DNA from: JBGSKY01 sp041740995
GTDB lineage: Bacteria; Planctomycetota; Planctomycetia; Pirellulales; Pirellulaceae
DNA length: 64,000 nucleotides
Direction of reading: 5' to 3'
Assembly: GCA_041740995.1 (NCBI GenBank)
Contig: JBGSKY010000026.1
Span: 1 to 64,000, forward strand
The translations under genes and the position numbers were made by a program. Position 1 is the first letter of the stretch. Each line of letters starts with the position of its first letter. Positions 15,125 through 22,656 of the stretch are shown in pieces. The notes beneath the pieces are model-generated. The model worked only from the letters and a program-made list of their open reading frames with translations, was not told the origin of the DNA and ran no database searches.

Positions 15125-16196
15125 CTCAACTGACTCAGGCCGGACACATCCATTGCGACTCATCGTGATCGTCTACAAGTTGGTTGCCTGCGTTCTATTT
15201 TGGGGTATCGCAGCTCCCTGCGCTTTGGCAGAGCAACGAAAACCGAAAGTCTGGATCATCACGGACATGAGCGACAAGAGTTTGCGTGGTGAAGAACGCG
15301 ACGGAAGCGTCAACGATCCGGATGACATCTCCGCGATGGCGGGTTATTTTTTGATGGCCAATGAGTTTGAGACGCTGGGAATGGTCGTGGCAAGCACGCA
15401 TCGCACGCAGCATCGCGACTCGCCCGACCAGGCGGCATGGGCGAATCAGTATTTCGGCAACGCGTATCGGGCCGATCTCGCGGCTCGAGAAACGGCCATC
15501 GGTGGGTATCCCGACGACATTTCATTCTTGCAATCTTGCATCAAGGAGTCGGGCGAACATTTCAATTCAAGTCGGAACTACGATTCACTGGAAAAGTACG
15601 ACACGGTCGCCGCCTTGCTGGTCACAGCGAAAGAATTGCGTGATGACGAAATTCTAAACGTGTTGTGCTGGGGTTCGCTTACTGAGCAGGCGATTCTGGT
15701 GAGCCACTGCTTGTCGACGGATCAACAGGACATCCTCGGCCGACTTAGGTTCATCTCGCACTGGACCGATTCGTCGCTTCATCAAGGCACCGCGGAGCAT
15801 CCGGAACATGTCGCGAACTGCCGCGAGGATGCGGCGGCATGCCGTTATTTAAAAGGCGTTGCTGCGGAAGGCAAAATCAAGTTTTACGAGTGCGGCGCGA
15901 TCGGCCAGCACGGCATCGTCAGCGGGGCGCCCAAAGGCCGCGAGTACTACGACAAATTCCGAACCAGCCAACTCGGCACAATCTTCGTCGACGGCAAGTT
16001 CGCTTACAACAGCGTCGACCATTCCGATTCGGCGACCTATTGGGTGCTGCTTGGCAATTATGGCGTCGGTCTCGACGATTTACATTCAGACGGGACGAAT
16101 ACGGTGGAGATCGAACAAGCCACCGAAAACCGTTTTCGCAAGAGCTCGCCCAGGATTCACGATGAACTACTGCGACGTTCGCGGTTGCTCCCGTGA
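15117..16196 (+). CDS. DUF1593 nucleoside-hydrolase-like secreted protein
   Basis: 359 residues from ATG 15117, which overlaps the end of the broken sulfatase; a longer frame from 15063 is less likely because the signal peptide (RLIVIVYKLVACVLFWGIAA PCALA) follows the later start. The domain opens PKVWIITDMSDKSLRGEERD, with Asp-rich NDPDDISAM, and continues with VVASTHRTQH, WGSLTEQAIL and the late SDSATYWVLLGNYGVGLDD. This corresponds to the DUF1593 family, related to nucleoside hydrolases and often found beside plant or algal polysaccharide enzymes. Location is outside the cytoplasm by signal peptide. Its glycan or nucleoside substrate is unknown. It appears to end the locus; no terminator with a T-run follows. 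Confidence 0.85.
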   Translation: MLNSTDSGRTHPLRLIVIVYKLVACVLFWGIAAPCALAEQRKPKVWIITDMSDKSLRGEERDGSVNDPDDISAMAGYFLMANEFETLGMVVASTHRTQHRDSPDQAAWANQYFGNAYRADLAARETAIGGYPDDISFLQSCIKESGEHFNSSRNYDSLEKYDTVAALLVTAKELRDDEILNVLCWGSLTEQAILVSHCLSTDQQDILGRLRFISHWTDSSLHQGTAEHPEHVANCREDAAACRYLKGVAAEGKIKFYECGAIGQHGIVSGAPKGREYYDKFRTSQLGTIFVDGKFAYNSVDHSDSATYWVLLGNYGVGLDDLHSDGTNTVEIEQATENRFRKSSPRIHDELLRRSRLLP

Positions 16197-16844
16197 CTTC
16201 GTCAGACCCGGTGACGAAGCCCGGTGGTCGACTACCGCTGGCAGTTCGGCGGGTAGTATTAGCTGCTTTGGAACAAGTCGCCGCGGATTAAGCGCTGCGG
16301 CGGAAAATTGTTGGACCAGAAGCTTCTGAGATACAGTTTACTAACGACAGCGGCGCGCACGCCCTCGGCTTTGTTTGGTCTAAAGCCGAGCCATGGGGCG
16401 TATGTTGTGATGGCCCACAAGCGATATTACACCTGCCAGTCAAGCATTTTGAAAAATTTGCTGTGCGGCTTTCGGGAGTCATTTTCCATCGGCCGACAAA
16501 GAGCTCGCGACAAGTCGTTTACGACCTGGCTTCGGTTTTTTTGCAGTGCAGCGTCATGCTTGGCGATCCAAGCTGGACGCTGCCAAGGGGAGCATGCGAT
16601 TTCTAGATAGTTAGACGTATCAATTCGTTTCAAAGATTTGGTGGTCAAGCGTCAGCAACGTTCGGTACTCTATGCGATCGCACTGTTCCGTAGTTGGTTC
16701 GAAAACGTAATCATCGGTAGCTCGATCAGGTTCGGCTTTTAGTTTTTCGGGTAAGTGAACGATCGAACAAGCCGGTGTGCGGACGAACCTGGTTGAGTCA
16801 GTTCTCTTGAAGCAAATGAGATGAGGATACGTTACAATAACGTC
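16197..16844. other. Gene-free stretch with long hairpins
   Basis: Short frames here have no protein character. Structure is present instead: a hairpin with 6-base arms CGCCGC/GCGGCG at 16279-16302 and a longer imperfect stem-loop at 16359-16401, listed separately. Neither is followed by a T-run on the plus strand, so they are not obvious terminators for the sulfatase locus. No start of an RNA gene was recognised. Confidence 0.5.
16359..16401. repeat. Long imperfect stem-loop
   Basis: An inner perfect 9-base stem CTCGGCTTT/AAAGCCGAG (16364-16372 with 16382-16390) is extended by an outer ACGCCC/GGGCGT pairing (16359-16364 with 16396-16401), with a small internal bulge. It is not followed by a T-run. 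It may be a REP-like element or an RNA structure. Confidence 0.5.
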
Positions 16845-17795
16845 ATGATAAAACTATTCCCAATTTCGATTTTCGCGTTCGTGCTATGTTTTGCCGCCGA
16901 TGCAAATGGCCAAGACGAATGTATTGAACAAGGACTCGCCTACGTTCGTGAAGCTGGTCAGAAATGGATTAACGAACAAGCATGCGTGACGTGCCACCAA
17001 GTGCCGTCGATGATTTGGGCACATCAAGCGGCCATGGAGTCTGGTATCGATTTATCACAAAATGAGCTCGACCAGTGGAAAGCATGGGCGACTAATGTTG
17101 TGAACTTTCTCAAGCCAGCTCAAAAGGCCGACTGTGATCGCGAAGCTACCATGGCTTCTAACATCGACACGATGACCGCTATGTTGTTGGCGATCCCTGC
17201 AATTGATAACGATGTTTGGCGAATCGAATTCGCAAACAAGCTTGCAAGTGAGCAAGCAGAGGATGGCTCTTGGAATGCGTGCGGCCAATTGCCAATGCAG
17301 CGGCGGCCGGAGTTAGAAACACAAGCAACTACGACACTGTGGGCAGTCTTGGCATTAGTGAGTGAAGGCAAGAAGTTTGACAGCGTCGCAGCGGTCAGGT
17401 TCTGCGATCAAGTTTCGGATGCGCAATCCGCTGAATGGTATGCGGCGCGATTGTTAGTTTCAGAACGGCTAGAGGACAATCAATTCGAAGCCTGGCAGAG
17501 CAGCTTGTTAGAAAAACAGAACGATGATGGAGGTTGGGGCTGGATTTTGGGTGAGTCGAGTGACGCCCTAGGAACCGGTTATGCGCTTTATGCACTGGCA
17601 AAGACCGGCACAAAGTCTGAATCGCTAATCGCGGCTCGTGACTATCTGCGACGCACTCAAACCAAGTCTGGTAAGTGGATTGTGCCGGGGACAAAGAAGT
17701 CGGCTAAAGGTAAAGCGACAAGCACGGCAAACGACTGGGGCACCGCCTGGGCGATCGTGGCTCTGGCCGAGGCCAAGAAAAACTTTGCCAATTGA
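16845..17795 (+). CDS. Exported haem-motif protein with squalene-cyclase-like alpha/alpha repeats
   Basis: 316 residues from ATG 16845, chosen because the signal peptide (MIKLFPISIFAFVLCFAADA) begins there; an ATG at 16821 is also open. Soon after cleavage comes ACVTCHQVPSMIW, a CXXCH c-type haem attachment motif. The rest is an alpha/alpha-barrel repeat region: ELETQATTTLWAVLAL, EKQNDDGGWGWILGESSDAL (the QW-type DGGWGW), GTGYALYALAK and TANDWGTAWAIVALA, as in prenyltransferase/squalene-oxidase repeat proteins. There is no DXDD cyclase catalytic motif that I can see, so it is unlikely to cyclise triterpenes. A periplasmic redox or binding role is more plausible. It seems monocistronic. Confidence 0.75.
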   Translation: MIKLFPISIFAFVLCFAADANGQDECIEQGLAYVREAGQKWINEQACVTCHQVPSMIWAHQAAMESGIDLSQNELDQWKAWATNVVNFLKPAQKADCDREATMASNIDTMTAMLLAIPAIDNDVWRIEFANKLASEQAEDGSWNACGQLPMQRRPELETQATTTLWAVLALVSEGKKFDSVAAVRFCDQVSDAQSAEWYAARLLVSERLEDNQFEAWQSSLLEKQNDDGGWGWILGESSDALGTGYALYALAKTGTKSESLIAARDYLRRTQTKSGKWIVPGTKKSAKGKATSTANDWGTAWAIVALAEAKKNFAN

Positions 17796-18060
17796 GCAAA
17801 GAAGGAACGATGGCAAGGGTCGTTATCGCAGCGGCCATGATTCAGAATTGTCGTTAACTTTTTAAGGGCATTGAAACAAGGCGCCCTCGTAGATGAGACG
17901 CGAGCCAGGAACGAGATCTCAACTGCCGCTCAAGTTAGCGATCGAACTTGCTTAACGTTGCGGTGGTCTTCAGATGTTTTTAAACTAGTCGTGAATATTC
18001 GTTACGTCGGACATTTTCCGCCGTAATTGGAGCAAGCACGTTGAAGTCGAGGCGGTAAGA
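17796..18060. other. Intergenic region, nothing recognised
   Basis: 265 bases separate the haem-motif protein from the next plus-strand gene. No stem with a T-run, no tRNA and no plausible ORF was seen. The promoter of the 18061 gene should lie here but no clear -35/-10 pair can be defended. Confidence 0.4.
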
Positions 18061-18834
18061 ATGTTTTGGTTGCGAGATAAAAATTCGTTTACTTATCAGG
18101 CTGGACAATTGGCCGCCAGCTTTAACTTATCGCAACCTCAATTCGGCATCAGCCTAAGCAGCAGCGTATCGGCGGCCGAGATGCGATTGTTTGGCGTTCG
18201 GTTTCAAGAGCCCGATCGTTTCCGCGAGCAAGACTGCTATGTCCGCCAAAATGATCTTATGGCCGTCTATCCGCAGACCTCAAAGCGGCCATTTAATGTT
18301 CACTTGCAGTATAAAATTGTAGCGAAAGGCGTTCCTGATTTTTCAATGCCGGTTGTTTGCGAAGAGGATGCTCATCTTGCTTCGGAGCCTTTGGTTATCG
18401 AGCTTTGGGTCAGCAATTACACGTTTCTATTGGATAGTTACCCACAGATTGATGTGACTGCTTTTCGAGTCGAGTCGGATTCAGCGCATCAGTTACAGCT
18501 TTGGGAAGAGGTCGACGGGCAGTTGTCGCCCATTGCAAATACGATGGCCGACGATTCGGCAATTGCTGCCGTGACGTATGGTGATGATTCCGGCGGTCCA
18601 AGTTTTGCGATCTTGTTGCACCCGATGGATCAAGCGGACACGTCGTTCACGCTTGACCGTGATGATGACGCGTTCGCGACCGTGGTTTTGCGATTGCTGG
18701 ACCGATTCATGGAAAAAGGTGTAATCAGGCGTTGGCGAGCTCGTTTGATCGTCACGGCCGAGCGGTTAGATGAAAGCCAGTTAAGCGTTGCCTATCTTGA
18801 TTTTGCAGACAGCCCACTGCCGCTGACGACCTGA
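18061..18834 (+). CDS. Conserved-looking cytoplasmic protein of unknown function
   Basis: 257 residues, with no signal peptide or membrane segment. The protein is acidic, with alternating beta-like segments (FSMPVVCEEDAHLASEPLVI, ELWVSNYTFLLDSYPQIDVT) and a C-terminal mixed region (VVLRLLDRFMEKGVIRRWRA). Codon use and composition look like a real gene and the frame is long and uninterrupted. I do not recognise the family. It ends 31 bases before the convergent GroES-like gene, so its mRNA may overlap that gene's end. A phosphatase, binding protein or phage-derived protein cannot be excluded. Confidence 0.6.
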   Translation: MFWLRDKNSFTYQAGQLAASFNLSQPQFGISLSSSVSAAEMRLFGVRFQEPDRFREQDCYVRQNDLMAVYPQTSKRPFNVHLQYKIVAKGVPDFSMPVVCEEDAHLASEPLVIELWVSNYTFLLDSYPQIDVTAFRVESDSAHQLQLWEEVDGQLSPIANTMADDSAIAAVTYGDDSGGPSFAILLHPMDQADTSFTLDRDDDAFATVVLRLLDRFMEKGVIRRWRARLIVTAERLDESQLSVAYLDFADSPLPLTT

Positions 18835-18865
18835 TCAAAGCTCTACCTCAGCTTATTAATCGTTA

Positions 18866-19198
18866 TTACTCGGCAACATCGGGTTTGGGAGGATCGCGCC
18901 GGAAGACAGCTACAACATCCTCGACTGGAATTACAAAAAGTTGATTGTCTTGTTCCAGATCTACAGGAATGGCGTTTTTGGGATGGAATAAGATTTTGTC
19001 GTATTGGCGCAACGGCATGTCTTCGTCGTGTTCGACCTTACGACTGATGGTCACAATTCGACCGGTGATCGTTGGGATTTCTGACGCGTCGGGCAACGCA
19101 ATACCGCCGCGAGTCTCGCGTTTGGGTTCATCTTTCAGCACCAGGACGCGCGGACCGATTGGCTCGACGTATTCGAAGCTCGTAGACTTTTTGGGCAT
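18866..19198 (-). CDS. groES: GroES-like co-chaperonin
   Basis: 110 residues of the Cpn10 fold: IGPRVLVLKDEPKRETRGGI opens the domain, GGIALPDASEIPTITGRIVT is the mobile loop and following strand, and QYDKILFHPKNAIPVD and EDVVAVFRR close it. It is slightly longer than typical GroES (~95-100) because of short polar extensions at both ends, and the mobile loop is diverged from the usual LPDTAKEKP pattern. It would cap a GroEL ring to fold proteins in the cytoplasm. No groEL lies in the window, so this is a solitary copy, perhaps one of several. No CIRCE inverted repeat was found upstream. The symbol is a family assignment; it could be a specialised paralogue. Confidence 0.8.
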   Translation of the reverse strand: MPKKSTSFEYVEPIGPRVLVLKDEPKRETRGGIALPDASEIPTITGRIVTISRKVEHDEDMPLRQYDKILFHPKNAIPVDLEQDNQLFVIPVEDVVAVFRRDPPKPDVAE

Positions 19199-19566
19199 CT
19201 TGAATTGCGTTTGGCGATCACTTCAGGAGATAGTCAGAATATTTGAATGCGTCAGTTTACGCATGTTCGGACGGAGTAACCATGCGGATTAGCTATAAAA
19301 TTGTTTAACCTGCAGTTGTTTCGAACGGTTGGAGTCGACTTTAAGATACAAATCGTCAGCGAAATTGAGGTCTGAACGCACGTTTTGGACTTGAAAAGCT
19401 TCTTTGATTTGTCATACTTCGCGGTTTGAGAAGTCAAGCCGCGATAATCTTTGTAAAAACGTGGGCGATTGCTAACTACAGGCATTTGTGACTTCGTTCG
19501 AATTCGAGAAATCTGACAAATACAAGAAGTATTAGGCGTCTCATAAGCGTCTACTGAGTGATTTAA
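19199..19566. promoter_or_regulatory. Divergent promoter region between groES-like and rplY
   Basis: These 368 bases separate two genes read outward, so both promoters should be here. A minus-strand TTGACT near 19430 with a TATGAC 15 bases on is a weak candidate; nothing better can be defended. A minus ORF of 138 codons (19252-19668) overlaps rplY and lacks protein character. No leader hairpin for L25 autoregulation was recognised. Confidence 0.35.
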
Positions 19567-20184
19567 ATGATTGAGACAATTGAAGTTGAGAAGCGTGATT
19601 TGGTGGGCTCCTGGGCAGTTCGAAAGCTGCGTTCGCAAGGGCTTGTGCCAGCGATCTTGTACGGTCACGGCGAGGAAAACGTTTGCTTGGCCGTTAAGCG
19701 AGAAACGGTTACCGGCTTAGTTCGCCATGGCGCGCGAATGGTCGCTTTGACTGGCGCGATCAGCGAAACTGCTTTGCTTCGCGACGTTCAGTGGGATACT
19801 TATGGCTCGGACGTAATTCACATAGATTTTGCTAGAGTTGCTCAATCGGAGACAGTCCAGGTCACTTTGCCTGTTCACATGCATGGTGAGGCTCCAGGCG
19901 TCAGCGGCGATGCTCAATTGCGATTCATTACGCATGAATTGACTGTCGAATGTTCCGCTGGGTCAATTCCGGAATTTATCACCGTTGAAGTTGGGCAGTT
20001 GCAGCGAGGTCAAGCGATCCATGTTTCTGAGATGAAATTGCCTGCCGGAATGAAAGCCATAACACCTGGCAACATTGTGGTTGTCCAGATTGTAGTTGCG
20101 ACCGCCAAAGATGAAGATGCGGCCGTTTTGACTGGCAGCGAACCTGAATTGATTCGCCGCGAGAAGGCCGAAGCTGACGAGTAA
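19567..20184 (+). CDS. rplY: 50S ribosomal protein L25 (Ctc form)
   Basis: 205 residues: the N-terminal L25 domain (KRDLVGSWAVRKLRSQGLVP, AILYGHGEENVCLAV) that binds 5S rRNA, followed by the beta-rich C-terminal domain (VQVTLPVHMHGEAPGVSGDA, HVSEMKLPAGMKAIT) found in the longer Ctc/TL5 type. Length fits that form (190-220). The C-terminus has the usual acidic tail (EKAEADE). It is the first gene of a plus-strand block rplY-pth-rpsF-ssb-rplI, and pth starts eight bases after its stop, a combination common in bacteria. Function is a structural part of the large subunit at the 5S rRNA. Confidence is high. Confidence 0.95.
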   Translation: MIETIEVEKRDLVGSWAVRKLRSQGLVPAILYGHGEENVCLAVKRETVTGLVRHGARMVALTGAISETALLRDVQWDTYGSDVIHIDFARVAQSETVQVTLPVHMHGEAPGVSGDAQLRFITHELTVECSAGSIPEFITVEVGQLQRGQAIHVSEMKLPAGMKAITPGNIVVVQIVVATAKDEDAAVLTGSEPELIRREKAEADE

Positions 20185-20191
20185 TGGATCG

Positions 20192-20800
20192 ATGTCGGCA
20201 GCGGTGAGCACGATGGGCTTGTTTGAAGGAACGGTCGTCAAAATTATTGTTGGTCTGGGGAATATCGGTCAGAAGTACGAATGTACCCGGCACAACGTTG
20301 GTTTTGAAGTGCTTGATGAATTGAAAAAAAGGCTCTCCTTGGAGCCTCAACAGAAAAAGTTTGATGGGAAGTATGTCAAGTTTCGGGTTGCCGAATGCAG
20401 TGCAATTTTACTGTGGCCTGAAACTTACATGAACAATAGCGGTCGCTCGGTAGCGGCAGCAGCGAAGTTTTTTAAGACGCCTTTGGACTCGGTTTTGTTA
20501 GTTTGCGACGACTTGTCACTGCCGACTGGTAAGTTGCGGATGCGAAAAAGTGGTTCTAGTGGTGGGCAAAAAGGTTTGAAGGATACGATCGATCAATTGG
20601 GCAGCCAGGATTTTCCTCGCTTGAGAATTGGGATCGGTGAAGCGCCTGGGAATTGGGAAACGGCCGATTACGTGCTGGGCAAGTTTTCCAAAAGCGAACG
20701 AACAACGATGGATTTGGCGATCATTCGATCGGCCGACGCGATTTTGTGTTGGTTGAACGAAGGAATCGATTCTGCTATGAATAACTTTAATCGCGATTAA
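20192..20800 (+). CDS. pth: Peptidyl-tRNA hydrolase
   Basis: 202 residues. KIIVGLGNIGQKYECTRHNV contains the invariant Asn and catalytic His (RHNVGF), followed by LWPETYMNNSGRSV with the substrate-binding Asn residues and LLVCDDLSLPTGKLRMRKSG with the catalytic Asp. SGGQKGLKDTIDQLG is the family signature. It releases tRNA from prematurely dropped peptidyl-tRNA in the cytoplasm. The start has three options: ATG 20192, ATG 20213 or nearer the VKIIVGLG core. I keep the first because it follows rplY by eight bases, but an N-terminal extension of ~16 residues is unusual. Confidence 0.95.
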   Translation: MSAAVSTMGLFEGTVVKIIVGLGNIGQKYECTRHNVGFEVLDELKKRLSLEPQQKKFDGKYVKFRVAECSAILLWPETYMNNSGRSVAAAAKFFKTPLDSVLLVCDDLSLPTGKLRMRKSGSSGGQKGLKDTIDQLGSQDFPRLRIGIGEAPGNWETADYVLGKFSKSERTTMDLAIIRSADAILCWLNEGIDSAMNNFNRD

Positions 20801-20832
20801 ACCGCACAATTTTCACTTTAGGGGAATGACCG

Positions 20833-21255
20833 TTGACTACCGGAGTTTACGAAGGCTTTTATCTCTTCGATTCAAATCGCTATGCTCGCGATCCAAACAG
20901 CGTTTCTAGCGCTATTCAAGATGCGATCACTGCGCTAGGTGGCGAAATTCTCGTCAGTCGTTTGTGGGCTGAGCAGAAGCTTGCTTACCAAATTAATGGT
21001 CACCAAAAAGGCACTTACTGGCTGATCTATTTCAAGCTGCCTACTTTGAAACTGACCGAACTAAATCGAGACTGCCAATTGAACGAGTCGCTAATGCGAT
21101 GGCTTTTCACCCGATGCGATGATCGTTTGGTGGATGCATTGGTTTCACACGCTCAAGGCATCGTGCCGCACCGAGATACCGAAGACAAGAAACCGGTCGC
21201 GGTTGGCGTTGAAGACTCAGACGATGATGAGTCTGACGAAGAAACGGACGAGTAA
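20833..21255 (+). CDS. rpsF: 30S ribosomal protein S6
   Basis: 140 residues with the S6 ferredoxin-like fold: GVYEGFYLFDSNRYARDPNS, SSAIQDAITALGGEILVSRL, WAEQKLAYQINGHQKGTYWL and INESLMRW-type ending (LNESLMRWLFTRCDDRLVD). The start is TTG; the nearby ATG at 20826 is out of frame, and AGGGGA lies upstream. The C-terminal 30 residues are Asp/Glu-rich, longer than in E. coli S6, whose Glu tail is post-translationally added. It binds S18 and 16S rRNA. The order rpsF-ssb-rplI matches the classic S6 operon, but rpsR (S18) is missing between ssb and rplI. Confidence 0.93.
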   Translation: MTTGVYEGFYLFDSNRYARDPNSVSSAIQDAITALGGEILVSRLWAEQKLAYQINGHQKGTYWLIYFKLPTLKLTELNRDCQLNESLMRWLFTRCDDRLVDALVSHAQGIVPHRDTEDKKPVAVGVEDSDDDESDEETDE

Positions 21256-21379
21256 ACTTTGCTTTATCGGCTCGAAGTCGATGATTTTAAGAGATTGTCT
21301 GGTCGTTCGGACGGCTAGGTGTGAAGCGTAGGTTCAAGGCTGAACGGCAAACTGACATTGTTCCTCAAGGCTCTCCAAC

Positions 21380-21832
21380 ATGGCCAGCTACAACCGCGTT
21401 GTTTTGATCGGCAATGTGACTCGTGATATCGAATTGAAATATCTGCCGTCCGGCATGGCGGTAACAGATGTTGGTTTGGCCGTGAATGATCGACGGAAAA
21501 ATGCGAGTGGCGAGTGGGTTGATGATCCACTTTATATTGACATTACTATGTTCGGTCGTACCGCAGAAATCGCTGGTGAATACCTCACGAAAGGCTCGCC
21601 GGTATTTGTTGAGGGGCGACTGAAACTTGATACTTGGGAAAAAGAAGGCCAAAAGCGTTCGAAAATCCATGTGATTTGCGACCGGATGCAATTGCTGGGT
21701 TCTCGAGGCGAGAGTGCAGGGACACCGCGGCCTAGGTCTAACGTTGTAGCATCTAGCAACAGCGGACCAAAACCGGTATCATCCGACGACAGCGGCGGCG
21801 ATTTTTATCAAGAAGAAAACATTCCCTTCTAA
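21380..21832 (+). CDS. ssb: Single-stranded DNA-binding protein
   Basis: 150 residues. The OB fold begins MASYNRVVLIGNVTRDIELK and continues with LPSGMAVTDVGLAVNDRR, DDPLYIDITMFGRTAEIAGE, YLTKGSPVFVEGRLKLDTW and SKIHVICDRMQLLG. A Ser/Pro/Gly-rich linker leads to the acidic partner-binding tip ending ENIPF, equivalent to DDDIPF. It coats ssDNA in replication and repair. Position between rpsF and rplI is standard. No ribosome site of note precedes the ATG. Confidence 0.95.
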   Translation: MASYNRVVLIGNVTRDIELKYLPSGMAVTDVGLAVNDRRKNASGEWVDDPLYIDITMFGRTAEIAGEYLTKGSPVFVEGRLKLDTWEKEGQKRSKIHVICDRMQLLGSRGESAGTPRPRSNVVASSNSGPKPVSSDDSGGDFYQEENIPF

Positions 21833-21958
21833 GCTGAAGAACGTTCGGTTCCTGCAGTTTTCACAACCTGTAGGATTGTTACTGCTTTAGAAGTTAAATT
21901 GAACTTACATAACGACTCAATTGCGGGTCGAGAAATTGATTTTTTAGGATTTGAGCTG

Positions 21959-22480
21959 ATGGCTATCGCAGACCGAAAGAAAAAAGTACGACACTTCACT
22001 CGCCTGCCTCGTGGTGAAAATGGCGGAATTGAATTAATGCTCATTCAACGAGTTGAGCACCTGGGCAAGAGTGGCGATGTGGTTCAAGTTCGACCAGGTT
22101 TTGCCAATAACTATTTGCTGCCTGAGGGACTAGCAATAGTGGCAACTGATCATCACAAGCGGATGATTGATAAGCACAAGGCGAAGCTTAACGAATTGGA
22201 AGTCAAACGCATTGCTGATCTTCGAGCGATGGGTGAAGAAATTAGCAAGCAATCGATCAATGTCGAAGCGAACGCTAATGATGAAGGTCACCTTTATGGT
22301 AGCGTTGGTGCGCCGGAGATCGTTTCAGCTTTGAAGCAAGCTGGTATCATGAATATCTCGGAAATGCAGATTAAGTTGCCCGGACCGCTGAAAGAGTTGG
22401 GGCTCTACACTGTCAAGGTGCAATTGCACAGCGAAATTGAGACCGATCTTAAAGTTTGGGTTGTGCCGACGGCCAGCTAA
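21959..22480 (+). CDS. rplI: 50S ribosomal protein L9 with N-terminal extension
   Basis: 173 residues from ATG 21959. The canonical L9 core starts about 26 residues later at MLIQRVEHLGKSGDVVQVRP, followed by GFANNYLLPEGLAIVATDHH, the long connecting helix and the C-terminal domain (NDEGHLYGSVGAPEIVSALK, LPGPLKELGLYTVKVQLHSE). The preceding MAIADRKKKVRHFTRLPRGE is basic and, from memory, resembles extensions in other planctomycete L9 proteins, so I favour the upstream start over ATG 22037. A still longer frame to 21899 is unlikely. L9 binds 23S rRNA at the L1-stalk base. It is the last protein gene before the tRNA. Confidence 0.92.
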   Translation: MAIADRKKKVRHFTRLPRGENGGIELMLIQRVEHLGKSGDVVQVRPGFANNYLLPEGLAIVATDHHKRMIDKHKAKLNELEVKRIADLRAMGEEISKQSINVEANANDEGHLYGSVGAPEIVSALKQAGIMNISEMQIKLPGPLKELGLYTVKVQLHSEIETDLKVWVVPTAS

Positions 22481-22505
22481 ATGGCGGATAGCAAATTTTA
22501 AACTT

Positions 22506-22588
22506 GGGGCTGTGGCGGAACTGGCAGACGCGCTAGATTTAGGATCTTGTGTCCAAAAGACGTGCAGGTTCGATTCCTGTCAGCCCCA
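22506..22588 (+). tRNA. tRNA-Leu, anticodon UAG
   Basis: The acceptor stem GGGGCTG (22506-22512) pairs with CAGCCCC (22581-22587), with discriminator A at 22588. The anticodon loop TTTAGGA gives UAG (decodes CUA and related Leu codons). A variable arm with a GTC/GAC stem and a T-arm containing GGTTCGATTCC mark a class II tRNA. The CCA end is not encoded. The anticodon stem CTAGA/TCTTG has one T-T mismatch at its second pair. Confidence 0.93.
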
Positions 22589-22594
22589 TAAACG

Positions 22595-22633
22595 AGAGGA
22601 TTTCGGCTCTTTTGCAGCCGAAATCCTCTTTTC
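22595..22633 (+). terminator. Strong intrinsic terminator after tRNA-Leu
   Basis: A perfect 14-base stem AGAGGATTTCGGCT / AGCCGAAATCCTCT (22595-22608 with 22616-22629) with a 7-base loop is followed by TTTTCG. It ends transcription of the rplY-to-tRNA block and insulates the glycosyltransferase gene, which starts 23 bases later. Confidence 0.9.
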
Positions 22634-22656
22634 GTTTCATTTCCAAAGGTTCCTCG

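Noticed and set aside
16359..16401. An integron attC site
   Set aside because: The hairpin is long and bulged, but no integrase or core RYYYAAC/GTTRRRY pair was seen and no cassette array is present.
19199..19566. A CIRCE heat-shock operator for the GroES-like gene
   Set aside because: I looked for TTAGCACTC-N9-GAGTGCTAA or close variants on both strands and found none.
19252..19668. Minus-strand ORF of 138 codons upstream of rplY
   Set aside because: It overlaps the start of rplY on the opposite strand and has no recognisable motif or ribosome site.
22549..22656. N-terminal extension of the glycosyltransferase
   Set aside because: The frame is open but overlaps the tRNA and its terminator, and the family start is at ATG 22657.
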